18,800 bases of DNA from a bacterium (GTDB lineage: Bacteria; 4484-113; JAFGCY01): assembly GCA_020849855.1 (NCBI GenBank), contig JADZFO010000017.1:1-18800 (forward strand). The letters are read 5' to 3'. The number at the start of each line of letters is the position of its first letter. The first letter of the stretch is position 1. The notes beneath the pieces are model-generated. The model was not told the origin of the DNA and made no database searches. It saw only the letters and a program-made list of their open reading frames with translations. Both the position numbers and the translations under genes were made by a program. Of the stretch, positions 7,301 to 12,986 are shown piece after piece.

Positions 7301-7929
7301 ACATCATCGTGCGCAGCTGGAACGGCACAGTCTGGAGCGCGGAGACCACTGTATACAACGGTTCACTCGACCTGCCGGCCTTTGAGCTGCGGCCCAAGGC
7401 CAGCGGCGAATGGGGCATCGCCTTCTTTGACTCCAGCAGCAACCTGCGTCTGGCTGAGACCAGCGGTGGTGTCTGGCAGCCGGCGGTGCTGCTGGGCAGC
7501 AATACGCTCAACGCTATCGGGCGCTTGGGCTTCGACTATAACGCTGACGGCAGCTATGCGCTGGTTGTCGAACGCTCCGTAGACGCAGGCGTCTTTGTTG
7601 GTATCGACCCGCTGGGCCAGGGCAGCGGTGCCGCGCTGAGCTGGGAGCTGGTTGAATCGACCAACGGCGGCAACGCCTACAGCTGCAAGTGCTGGTTCGT
7701 GGATGCTTCCCCGGTTGTGGGTTACCACCACAGCCCCGGCGGTATCAACCCCAGCAGCCGCTTCAGGGTTTATGAGAAGTTCGGGACCTGGAAGCGCAAC
7801 GAGCTGAATTTTGACATCCAGGGCCTGCCGATCGGCTCCTGCCAGGACGCCAGTGGCAATATCCTGCTGCTGGGCTTCAGCCTGGTGAATGTCCCTTACC
7901 GGACAGTCTCAATCTCGCTGAGTAACTAG
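4336..7929 (+). CDS. Large multidomain lipoprotein: two fibronectin-III domains, PKD domain, long beta-rich C-terminus
   Basis: A 1197-residue exported lipoprotein. The N-terminus has a basic start, a hydrophobic core and the lipobox LVSC, with Cys as the lipidated residue, followed by a flexible G/A/D-rich linker. Next come an N-terminal beta domain (about 70-200), FN3 domain 1 (about 206-303; LEGYNLYQ, ETDYYFRLTAQD), FN3 domain 2 (about 308-406; LKGYQIFAE, TEYFWKVRAFD) and a PKD domain (about 409-500; ADFEMTPDPA, FEWDFDNSG, GVYTVKLTASDG). The last ~690 residues contain recurring blade-like strands (e.g. RIAVLYLLTGEFYVQYFDGD, VLVAYTNDNNRDIIVRSWNG, WGIAFFDSSSNLRLAE) and suggest one or two beta-propellers; that is inference. 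GAGGT 6 nt before the ATG is a good SD. It lies between an adaptor gene and an ABC permease gene, only 13 nt before the latter, so it is probably co-transcribed with the permease. No catalytic signature was recognised; surface binding or a scaffold is likely. Confidence 0.8.
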   Translation: MKTDLRQATPWLLFALLFLVSCMGRGAEVDAISGASGGNGAGKDTPQADNPFPGLPALPQGDLDLSLPRITVAVDNIQTGNMALKRATSGAVEDGTDLVLTGSTEDYCWAVWRWGSFATNDFPQQLILDYSVGAGAPGTYLALSNYTQNRWEFIGPLDGSVTDYQYPGASTYISEGRNTYVAIIQNYSSSSTVVSLNLRSNRDVNPPAVPTGFSAEQVLPTQASLQWDDNSESDLEGYNLYQGNGPDFELTDPSTDKVNSSPILLSQYLVDELTAETDYYFRLTAQDSRDNESAPTAVLTVSTPFDSLPGAPTDLQVLDLGSKSALVSWTAPADEDLKGYQIFAETDSGFTVPPAVPNNPSLVPAGTTQYTITGLDPQTEYFWKVRAFDLGNQAGTLSVVSNFTTLDNAAPVADFEMTPDPAAVNSVTFFNPSPTTDEDNDLSELTFEWDFDNSGGAPDLETTGSQLAQWTYPARGVYTVKLTASDGLATHSITRDILVSYKVQYQLHTDGLGDAATVQAVDADTSGRIAVLYLLTGEFYVQYFDGDSWLNLPLTGLSTAGFTDVALGPGKVGVITASSQIVDPSPTPQAIWTVFEFNGSNWVSEATGSVNNRTGVYKGRLCYSQTTGRLSVALANHPQPGQQQPPDWDLDLWHERSDGTLANYKVYSVNTDKNWDLDLVRNDTTTRLIYAQVATTLREGQATDSAFTSAAIQTVAGTISDVRAELDPANDAQCYWYCQTSTPRIYFGDNFGTANGGSQFFAPARAPTAMLGLEFVGDNAASFYWTDVDPNGVDHYMHHITSTSTTTDIASEVGFASGGAGAPVGSGAGARVFNALTESRDGEIHVYNMDEETVDADSVLYGPSLATGVTTTHIPVLMGDGTVFCLSQETVPTALTHHLTSITQNSGPADFYGFDNSADLNAACRTANANEFFLASITTLQRLLLYRFDIGTTTGDLKLNTGPVQQVRLAHNPANDQVLVAYTNDNNRDIIVRSWNGTVWSAETTVYNGSLDLPAFELRPKASGEWGIAFFDSSSNLRLAETSGGVWQPAVLLGSNTLNAIGRLGFDYNADGSYALVVERSVDAGVFVGIDPLGQGSGAALSWELVESTNGGNAYSCKCWFVDASPVVGYHHSPGGINPSSRFRVYEKFGTWKRNELNFDIQGLPIGSCQDASGNILLLGFSLVNVPYRTVSISLSN

Positions 7930-7942
7930 AAGAGAGGCAAGA

Positions 7943-9193
7943 ATGTTTGTGCTGCAGACAGTGCGCGTGGCCTGGCGGGGCATGTGGGCCAACCAGCTGC
8001 GCACCCTGCTGACCATGCTGGGAATCGTGGTTGGCGTCGGCAGCGTCATCGTTCTGATCGCCTTTTCAGAGGGCCAGAAGCAGGAACTCCTCAAGCGCTT
8101 CGAAAGCTGGGGCGCCAACCGCATGGGCGTCTGGCTGGACCGCTGGAGCGGCAACCATGTGATCCCGGAAAGCGAAGCCTTTAACATGGAGGATGTAGAG
8201 GCGCTGCGGACGGAGTGCAGCGCGCTGGCCAAGGTGGTGCCGACAGCCGAGATGCAGCTGCGGGTCAGGGAAGGCACGACCACCCTGGACAACTACACCG
8301 TCATTGCGACGGAGCCTGAGTTCTTTGAGATCAATAATGACCTCTTCGAGATGGGCGAGCCCTTCACGCTTGAAGAGAACGTGATGCGCGAGCGGGTCTG
8401 TGTCCTGGCGCACCAGACCAAGTACGACCTCTTCTTTGAAGCGAACCCCATTGACCAGTACGTGACCATCGACGGCAAGCGCTACCGCGTTGTCGGCGTG
8501 CTGAAGGAGAAGGGCGGCAGCCGCTGGCAGCGCGGCGACGACCGGGTGATCATTCCCTTCTATACGGCCGAGGACCGCATCTCCAGCTTTGGCGGTATTG
8601 GCGAGATCGCCATGTCCGTGCGCGACGCGAAGTATGCCGAACTGGCCGCCCGCCAGGTGCGGGAAGTGCTGCGGATGCGCCACCCCAAGATCCCGGCGGC
8701 CGAGGGCGAGACCGAGGAAGAGAAGAACGAGAACGACCCTATCGGTGTGTGGAACATAGCCGAGTGGCGTGAGCGGCGTGAGCAGACCGCCGAGAGCATG
8801 CAGAAGTTTCTGGTAGTGATGGGCGCGCTGAGCCTGTTCATTGGCGGCGTCGGCGTGATGAACATCATGCTGGTGACAGTGCAGGAGCGCACCCGCGAGA
8901 TCGGCCTGCGCAAGGCGGTCGGCGCCACCGCCTTCGCCATCCTCAGCCAGTTCATGGTTGAGGCGATCACGATCTGCATCGCGGGCGGCACCATCGGCAC
9001 CCTGGGGGCTATCGTGGCCTGCAAGTACATGGCACGGCTGCCCGAGGAGACACAGATACCCGATCCTGTGATCACGCCGGTGGCGATTGCCGTGGCGGTC
9101 ATTGTGACCGTCAGCGTCGGCCTCTTCTTCGGCGTTTACCCTGCCACCCGGGCGGCCCAGCTTGAGCCGATCAGCGCGCTGCGCTACGAGTAG
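7943..9193 (+). CDS. MacB/FtsX-family ABC transporter permease (no fused ATPase)
   Basis: A 416-residue inner-membrane protein with MacB-type topology: TM1 at about 21-41 (LLTMLGIVVGVGSVIVLIAF), a ~240-residue periplasmic MacB core domain, then three TMs at about 290-312, 337-360 and 376-398. It has the family's cytoplasmic coupling motif (QERTREIGLRKAVGAT) and the C-terminal YPATRAAQLEPISALRYE ending. Such permeases pair with a separate or fused nucleotide-binding subunit and an adaptor to act as mechanotransmitters that move substrates across the periplasm. There are no Walker motifs here or elsewhere in the window, so the ATPase must be encoded elsewhere. GAGAGG before the ATG is a good SD, and the 13-nt gap from the upstream lipoprotein gene indicates an operon. 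Confidence 0.9.
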   Translation: MFVLQTVRVAWRGMWANQLRTLLTMLGIVVGVGSVIVLIAFSEGQKQELLKRFESWGANRMGVWLDRWSGNHVIPESEAFNMEDVEALRTECSALAKVVPTAEMQLRVREGTTTLDNYTVIATEPEFFEINNDLFEMGEPFTLEENVMRERVCVLAHQTKYDLFFEANPIDQYVTIDGKRYRVVGVLKEKGGSRWQRGDDRVIIPFYTAEDRISSFGGIGEIAMSVRDAKYAELAARQVREVLRMRHPKIPAAEGETEEEKNENDPIGVWNIAEWRERREQTAESMQKFLVVMGALSLFIGGVGVMNIMLVTVQERTREIGLRKAVGATAFAILSQFMVEAITICIAGGTIGTLGAIVACKYMARLPEETQIPDPVITPVAIAVAVIVTVSVGLFFGVYPATRAAQLEPISALRYE

Positions 9194-9203
9194 GGACCGC
9201 AGA

Positions 9204-9231
9204 GATTGATGATTGCAGATTGCTGATTGAC
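9204..9231 (+). repeat. Heptamer tandem repeat (GATTGnn x4), left arm
   Basis: GATTG recurs exactly every 7 nt at 9204, 9211, 9218 and 9225. The array begins 10 nt after the permease stop codon. Its segment ATTGATGATTG (9205-9215) is perfectly complementary to 9320-9330 in the opposite arm. Confidence 0.8.
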
Positions 9232-9319
9232 CTGAGCGCCTTAGCGGCAGGAGCGCAATCTCTTTTGTCAGGAATCAACTGAAGTAAGCTCAATTTGGGC
9301 ATGCCGAGGCTACTCTTCA

Positions 9320-9347
9320 CAATCATCAATCACCAATCACCAATGCT
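9320..9347 (+). repeat. Heptamer tandem repeat (CAATCnn x4), right arm
   Basis: CAATC recurs at 9320, 9327 and 9334, with CAATG at 9341, all exactly 7 nt apart. The array ends 2 nt before the glycosyltransferase stop codon on the minus strand. It is the inverted counterpart of the GATTGnn array at 9204-9231; about 88 bp of non-repetitive spacer lies between the arms. Confidence 0.8.
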
Positions 9348-9349
9348 CC

Positions 9350-10441
9350 CTACTTGCCAGCTACTTTCCGATACAGCTCGGCCCAGGCTTTGGCAGTGTG
9401 CTGCAAGGAGAACTCCGCCTCAAAGCGCCGCCGGCCTTCGGTGGCCAGTTGCTGCCGCAGGGCGCTGTCTTCCAACAGACGGCGGATGCCGCCGGCCCAG
9501 GCCTGCGGCGTGTTGTCCACCAGCAGGCCGTCGATGCCGTCGCGCACCAGTTCCTGCACGCCGGGCACCCGGCTGGCGATGACCGCCGTGCCGGTGTTCC
9601 AGCTCTCCAGCACCGCATTTGGCATCCCTTCGTGATCCGTGGGCAGCGCGGAGATCAGCGCCGACGCCAGGTAGGGGTTTGGATCCGGCACGCCGCCGAG
9701 ACATTCAATCTCGGCCCCCAGGCCCAGCCCGGATGCGAGCTTCTGGAACTCTGCGGTGCGGGTGTCATAGCCCACAAAGCAGGCCCGTGGGCGTTCGCTG
9801 CTGTCCATCTGTGCCAGCGCCGCCAGCAGCAGGTCATGACGCTTCGGGCGCCTGAAACGCGCCATACAGACGATCCCATTGCGCTCGGCGTCTCCAGGCG
9901 GGTTGGGGTAGGGCTGCTTGCCGTTGGGAATTACGCTGACCGTCGCAGGGTCAACGCCGAAATGGGGTGTCAAAGCGCTGCGCCCGGCCTCGCTGTTGAA
10001 GACCAGGGCATCCGCGCGGGCCATCATCGGCCGGTCAATCGCGCGTTTGAGGCCCAGCGGGCCGCTCTGCTCGTGGCTGCCGTGGATGCTGGCCACGAAA
10101 GCGCAGTCGCCGCGGCGAGCCATAGATACGGCCCAGACCGCCGGCCAGAGCAGGGCATGCACCACGTCATAGTTCGGGATGTGACCAGAGAGTTTGTGAG
10201 CTGCCACCACGATGCCGCTGTGCTTGCGGCGCTTGACGCCCAGTTCGTGAACCGGGCAGGCCGCCGGCCGCCGGGCGCCCTCCACAGGGTTGCGGTACAT
10301 CACCGCCAGCTCAGGGCTGATGCCGTAGTCCGCGCCAGGCCGCGCCAGTTCGTCCAGTACTTCAACGCACTGGACCTCCGTGCCGGCGCTGCCGAGCAGC
10401 GGCATGACGCGCAGAACGCGCAGGGACTTGCTCTCTGACAT
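9350..10441 (-). CDS. GT4-family glycosyltransferase (GT-B fold)
   Basis: A 363-residue retaining glycosyltransferase, predicted cytoplasmic and presumably building a surface polysaccharide or glycolipid. The N-terminal nucleotide-fold half has the Gly-rich acceptor-side loop LLGSAGTEVQ (about 15-24), and HGSHEQ (about 120-125). The C-terminal half has VIPNGK (170-175), ARFRRPKRHDLLL (194-206, the basic donor-phosphate region) and EGMPNAVLE (271-279), the E-x7-E motif of GT4 enzymes. It then continues with GTAVIASRVPGVQELV and GIDGLLVD, typical of the family. Length is normal. It is 26 nt downstream of the dehydrogenase gene and probably read with it. The start ATG has only a weak AGG upstream, with TAAGCT 8 nt before it. 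Donor and acceptor cannot be told from sequence. Confidence 0.88.
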   Translation of the reverse strand: MSESKSLRVLRVMPLLGSAGTEVQCVEVLDELARPGADYGISPELAVMYRNPVEGARRPAACPVHELGVKRRKHSGIVVAAHKLSGHIPNYDVVHALLWPAVWAVSMARRGDCAFVASIHGSHEQSGPLGLKRAIDRPMMARADALVFNSEAGRSALTPHFGVDPATVSVIPNGKQPYPNPPGDAERNGIVCMARFRRPKRHDLLLAALAQMDSSERPRACFVGYDTRTAEFQKLASGLGLGAEIECLGGVPDPNPYLASALISALPTDHEGMPNAVLESWNTGTAVIASRVPGVQELVRDGIDGLLVDNTPQAWAGGIRRLLEDSALRQQLATEGRRRFEAEFSLQHTAKAWAELYRKVAGK

Positions 10442-10467
10442 GCAGGCCTAGCTTAGCAGATTAGTCG

Positions 10468-11394
10468 TTACTTGGTGCGGTAGCGCAGCACCGCCGGGTT
10501 CATGCCCACGCTGCGGCCGCCTTCCCAGAGGTAGAAGCCCGCCCCGCTCTTGGCGCCAAGCTGGCCGGCCTCGACCAGGCGCTTCAGCAGCGGGCTGGCG
10601 GTATAGGCAGAGCCGAACTCCTCGCTCAGCACATTGCAGATGAAGAGCACCACATCCAGGCCGACGAAGTCGGCGGTCATCAGCGGGCCCATCTTGTGTG
10701 CCAGGCAGAGCTGGGTCGCGCGGTCGGCCTCGTCCGGCGTCATTACGCCTTCCTCAACCACGCGGACCGCTTCATTCACGAAGGGCACCCACATGCGGTT
10801 GACGCCAAAACCGGCCTTGTCCTCCGCCGGGATATCGGTCTTGCCCAGCTCATGGCAGAGCGACACAACGCGGCGGTGCGTCTCGTCGCTGGTCAACAGG
10901 CCGCGGATGATCTCTACACCGGGCTGGATCGGGACCGGGTTCATGAAGTGCATGCCCATGAAGTTCTCGGGCACGCCATAGGCGGCCGCCAGGCGGGTGA
11001 TGCTGATTGAGCTGGTGTTGGAGACCAGCAGGCGGTTGTAGCCCAGGCCTACCAGGCGGGCGTAGATCTCTTCCTTGATGTCCAGCCTTTCGACGGCGGC
11101 CTCAATGATGATGTCGCGGTCGGTCAGCATCTCCAGGCCGGTATGCGCCTGCAAGCGGGCCAGAGTCGCATCGCGGGCTTCCCCGCTGATGCCGCGCTCG
11201 CCGCCACTTTTCTCGAAGCTGCCCACCATGCGGTCGAGGCTGGAGCGAATGCCGGCCATACCACGCTCGACGGACTCGGGGCTGATGTCCACCACCACGG
11301 TGTCAAAGCCCTGCTGCGCCGCGGTCTGCGCGATGCCGCTGCCCATGGTGCCGATGCCGATAACGCCGATCCTGCTGATGCCGGAGCCTGCCAT
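10468..11394 (-). CDS. 3-hydroxyacyl-CoA dehydrogenase (3-hydroxybutyryl-CoA dehydrogenase type)
   Basis: A 308-residue NAD-dependent dehydrogenase that oxidises L-3-hydroxyacyl-CoA to 3-ketoacyl-CoA, or the reverse in butyrate-type synthesis. The N-terminal Rossmann motif GIGTMG (13-18), D36 after the second strand (VVVDIS), SNTSSISIT (125-133), the catalytic His in GMHFMNPVP (His149), Glu161 in VEIIRG and GFGVNRMWVPFVNEAV (Asn199) match the family. The C-terminal domain ends with GQLGAKSGAGFYLW. The open frame extends 22 codons upstream to 11460, but AAGGGGAAGGAA precedes the ATG at 11394. A TAAACT box also abuts the longer start, so transcription would begin inside the extension; hence the shorter start. 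Standalone Hbd/PaaH-like size; no thiolase or crotonase gene is nearby, so the pathway is open. Confidence 0.92.
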   Translation of the reverse strand: MAGSGISRIGVIGIGTMGSGIAQTAAQQGFDTVVVDISPESVERGMAGIRSSLDRMVGSFEKSGGERGISGEARDATLARLQAHTGLEMLTDRDIIIEAAVERLDIKEEIYARLVGLGYNRLLVSNTSSISITRLAAAYGVPENFMGMHFMNPVPIQPGVEIIRGLLTSDETHRRVVSLCHELGKTDIPAEDKAGFGVNRMWVPFVNEAVRVVEEGVMTPDEADRATQLCLAHKMGPLMTADFVGLDVVLFICNVLSEEFGSAYTASPLLKRLVEAGQLGAKSGAGFYLWEGGRSVGMNPAVLRYRTK

Positions 11395-11460
11395 TTCCTT
11401 CCCCTTGCTTAGCGCTGTGCTGGGCAATTTGGACGCGCTGGCGCCGATTTGCCGCCGCAT

Positions 11461-11466
11461 AGTTTA
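11461..11466 (-). promoter_or_regulatory. Putative -10 box for the dehydrogenase gene
   Basis: On the minus strand TAAACT (11466-11461) lies in the gap between the VOC gene and the dehydrogenase gene. A start about 7 nt downstream would give a ~60-nt leader to the ATG at 11394. No clear -35 at 17 bp was found. Confidence 0.3.
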
Positions 11467-11491
11467 GCAAAGCCGTGGCGCTGCAGCAGGG

Positions 11492-11998
11492 TCAATCCAG
11501 CAGTTCGTCCATGTTCAGCGGACGGGTGAACATGGCGATGCCGCCGATCTCGTCGCGGGGCCAGGCGCCCTCCGGGCGGTCCCAGTAGAGCTCAACTCCG
11601 TTCCCGTCCGGGTCGTCCAGGTAGAGGGCCAGACTGACGCCGTGGTCGCTGGCGCCGTGGAGCGGATAGTGCGCCTGCTCAAGGCGGCGAAAGGCGTCGG
11701 CCAGGGCTTCTCGGCTTGGGTAAAGGATCGCCACATGGAAGAGACCGGTATGTCCGGGCGGGGGCGGAGACCCGCCGGCGCTCTCCCATGTGTTCAGGCC
11801 CAGGTGATGGTGATAGCCGCCGGCGCTGAGAAAGACCGCCTGGCGGCCATAGCGCTGCGTCACCTCAAAGCCCAGTATGTCGCGGTAGAAGCGCAACGAG
11901 CGCTCCAGGTCAGCCACTTTCAGGTGGACATGGCCGATGCGAGTCCGCGGATCAATGCTGCGGGCTGCTTCTGCTTCAGGCTGCTGTGTGCTCTGCAT
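11492..11998 (-). CDS. VOC (glyoxalase/bleomycin resistance/dioxygenase) fold protein, CatE-like
   Basis: A 168-residue protein with two beta-alpha-beta-beta-beta VOC modules. Module 1 begins IGHVHLKVADLERSLRFYRD (about 21-40) and includes LGFEVTQRYGRQAVFLSAGGYHHHLGLNTW. Module 2 covers GLFHVAILYPSREALADAFRRL, SDHGVSLALYLDDPDGNGVELYWDRPEG. His23, His119 and Glu136 are candidate metal ligands by position. The YHHHLGLNTW and DPDGNGVELYWDRP segments resemble CatE-type catechol-2,3-dioxygenase relatives, but substrates in this superfamily are not predictable. GGAGG lies 11 nt before the ATG, a long spacing. It is divergent from the small lipoprotein cassette and upstream of the dehydrogenase, with a 97-nt gap. 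Confidence 0.85.
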   Translation of the reverse strand: MQSTQQPEAEAARSIDPRTRIGHVHLKVADLERSLRFYRDILGFEVTQRYGRQAVFLSAGGYHHHLGLNTWESAGGSPPPPGHTGLFHVAILYPSREALADAFRRLEQAHYPLHGASDHGVSLALYLDDPDGNGVELYWDRPEGAWPRDEIGGIAMFTRPLNMDELLD

Positions 11999-12124
11999 GC
12001 TGTTCTTACCCTCCAGACCCGGGATTCACTCTGCCGCAAGGCGCCACTGGCCGTTACCGCGGGCGGCAGCAGTGTATCTATTGTCAGGTCAGGGGGCTGC
12101 TGACAGACCAGTCTGGAGGCCGCC

Positions 12125-12427
12125 ATGCGCATTCTGCTTTGCTTGCTTCTCGCCCTGCTGCTTGCCGCAGCCGCAGCCGCAGCCTGTTCCAGCCTCGATC
12201 CAGCCTCCCCGGCGCGTGAGACGGCCGAGGGTAACGGCCTGGATCCGCACGGCGGCAAGGGAACTTCTGAAGGCGGTTACATAGATCCGGACGGCCGCAA
12301 CAGCTCCTTCACAATGTGCATCGATCCCAACGGCCGCACGGCCTCAGCCGGCTGCTCCATGGACCCGGACGGCGCGGATGGCGACAGCGGAGAAGAGACA
12401 GAGCTGAAAGCCCAGTGGATGGACTAA
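12125..12427 (+). CDS. Small DPNG-repeat lipoprotein 1 (unrecognised family)
   Basis: A 100-residue predicted lipoprotein. The signal peptide is MRILLCLLLALLLAAAAAAAC with lipidated Cys21, so the mature part is about 80 residues. It contains imperfect repeats of about 13 residues beginning LDPHGGK, IDPDGRN, IDPNGRT and MDPDGAD. The second and third carry a Cys near their ends (TMC, AGCS). The tail is acidic and ends QWMD. GGAGG lies 5 nt before the ATG, a strong SD. It is first of three consecutive homologous genes. Ser at +2 would favour the outer membrane by the E. coli rule, which may not hold here. The D-x-[ND]-G core resembles calcium-binding loops, but the 13-residue spacing is neither EF-hand nor RTX. 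Function unknown. Confidence 0.75.
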   Translation: MRILLCLLLALLLAAAAAAACSSLDPASPARETAEGNGLDPHGGKGTSEGGYIDPDGRNSSFTMCIDPNGRTASAGCSMDPDGADGDSGEETELKAQWMD

Positions 12428-12439
12428 GGAGACCGCACG

Positions 12440-12631
12440 ATGCGCACACTAGTCACAGTGGCAATTCTGCTGCTGGCCCTCTTCGCCGCGGCCTGTTCGG
12501 CCGGCTTCGATGAGCGCAGCGTTTCAGAAGGCAGCATGATCGACCCCAACGGCGGGAAGACCGGCGCCTCCCGCGGCACGATGGACCCCAACGGTAAAAC
12601 AGCTTCGCTGCGCGCCGAGTGGATGGACTGA
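12440..12631 (+). CDS. Small DPNG-repeat lipoprotein 2 (shortest member)
   Basis: A 63-residue predicted lipoprotein; lipobox FAAAC with Cys19 leaves only about 45 mature residues. It carries two repeat units, IDPNGGKTGASRGT and MDPNGKTASLRAEW, and ends in WMD exactly like gene 1. It thus looks like gene 1 or 3 with the two middle, Cys-bearing repeats missing. AGGAG overlaps the stop codon of gene 1 (TAAGGAG), 8 nt before the ATG; the 12-nt gap indicates co-translation in one transcript. Such a small ORF would be doubtful alone, but the signal peptide, the SD and homology to both neighbours support it. Confidence 0.7.
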   Translation: MRTLVTVAILLLALFAAACSAGFDERSVSEGSMIDPNGGKTGASRGTMDPNGKTASLRAEWMD

Positions 12632-12660
12632 CAAAGCTCAACTCAACTCGGGAGACTCAC

Positions 12661-12936
12661 ATGCATAGAGTATTCCTTCTGTTTGCCCTTGGATGCCTGC
12701 TGCTTGCCGCGTCCTGCGGAGCTGCTGCGGGCCAGCGCGAGGTTTCGGGTGGGCCGCATATGGACCCCAACGGTGGCAAGTCCGGCTCCTCCGGCCCCCG
12801 GATGGATGACAACGGTCGCAGTGCATCAGAGACCTGCCACATCGACCCCAATGGCCGCACGGTATCCACCGGCGCCTGCATAGACCCGGATGGTTCTAAT
12901 GCGGATGGTGGCGGAGCGATGGACCCGAACGGCTAG
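12661..12936 (+). CDS. Small DPNG-repeat lipoprotein 3
   Basis: A 91-residue predicted lipoprotein; lipobox LAASC with Cys19. The mature part is almost entirely repeat: MDPNGGKSGSSGPR, MDDNGRSASETCH, IDPNGRTVSTGAC, IDPDGSNADGGGA and a final MDPNG. The first unit is 14 residues with GGK, the next are 13 with GR, the same order as in gene 1. Two Cys fall at the ends of units 2 and 3, as in gene 1, and could pair. The frame is open upstream to 12619, but GGGAG 6 nt before the ATG at 12661 and the signal peptide starting there fix the start. A 29-nt gap separates it from gene 2. Confidence 0.75.
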   Translation: MHRVFLLFALGCLLLAASCGAAAGQREVSGGPHMDPNGGKSGSSGPRMDDNGRSASETCHIDPNGRTVSTGACIDPDGSNADGGGAMDPNG

Positions 12937-12974
12937 CTGCATCCATGGCTGTAGGAATACTTGCAGCTGCATGC

Positions 12975-12986
12975 TAGATTTGCGGG
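12975..12986 (+). promoter_or_regulatory. -10 box directly upstream of the DUF1566-like gene (leaderless candidate)
   Basis: TAGATT (12975-12980) lies 6 nt before the GTG at 12987, which has no Shine-Dalgarno. A 10-bp palindrome TGCAGCTGCA (12962-12971) overlaps the spacer region, and AGCTGCAT occurs as a direct repeat at 12935 and 12965, a possible operator arrangement. Confidence 0.35.

Noticed and set aside
9398-10438. 346-codon open frame on the + strand, antisense to the glycosyltransferase
   Set aside because: It mirrors the real GT4 gene on the other strand; its translation is rich in R, A, G, Q and H with no recognisable domain. Long antisense frames are expected in GC-rich DNA.
11395-11460. 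22-codon N-terminal extension of the dehydrogenase
   Set aside because: A better SD and the usual family start lie at 11394; a -10-like box abuts the upstream ATG.
12125-12936. RTX or EF-hand calcium-binding repeats in the small lipoproteins
   Set aside because: The period is 13-14, not the 9-residue GGxGxDxUx of RTX, and the loops lack the 12-residue EF-hand pattern with flanking helices.
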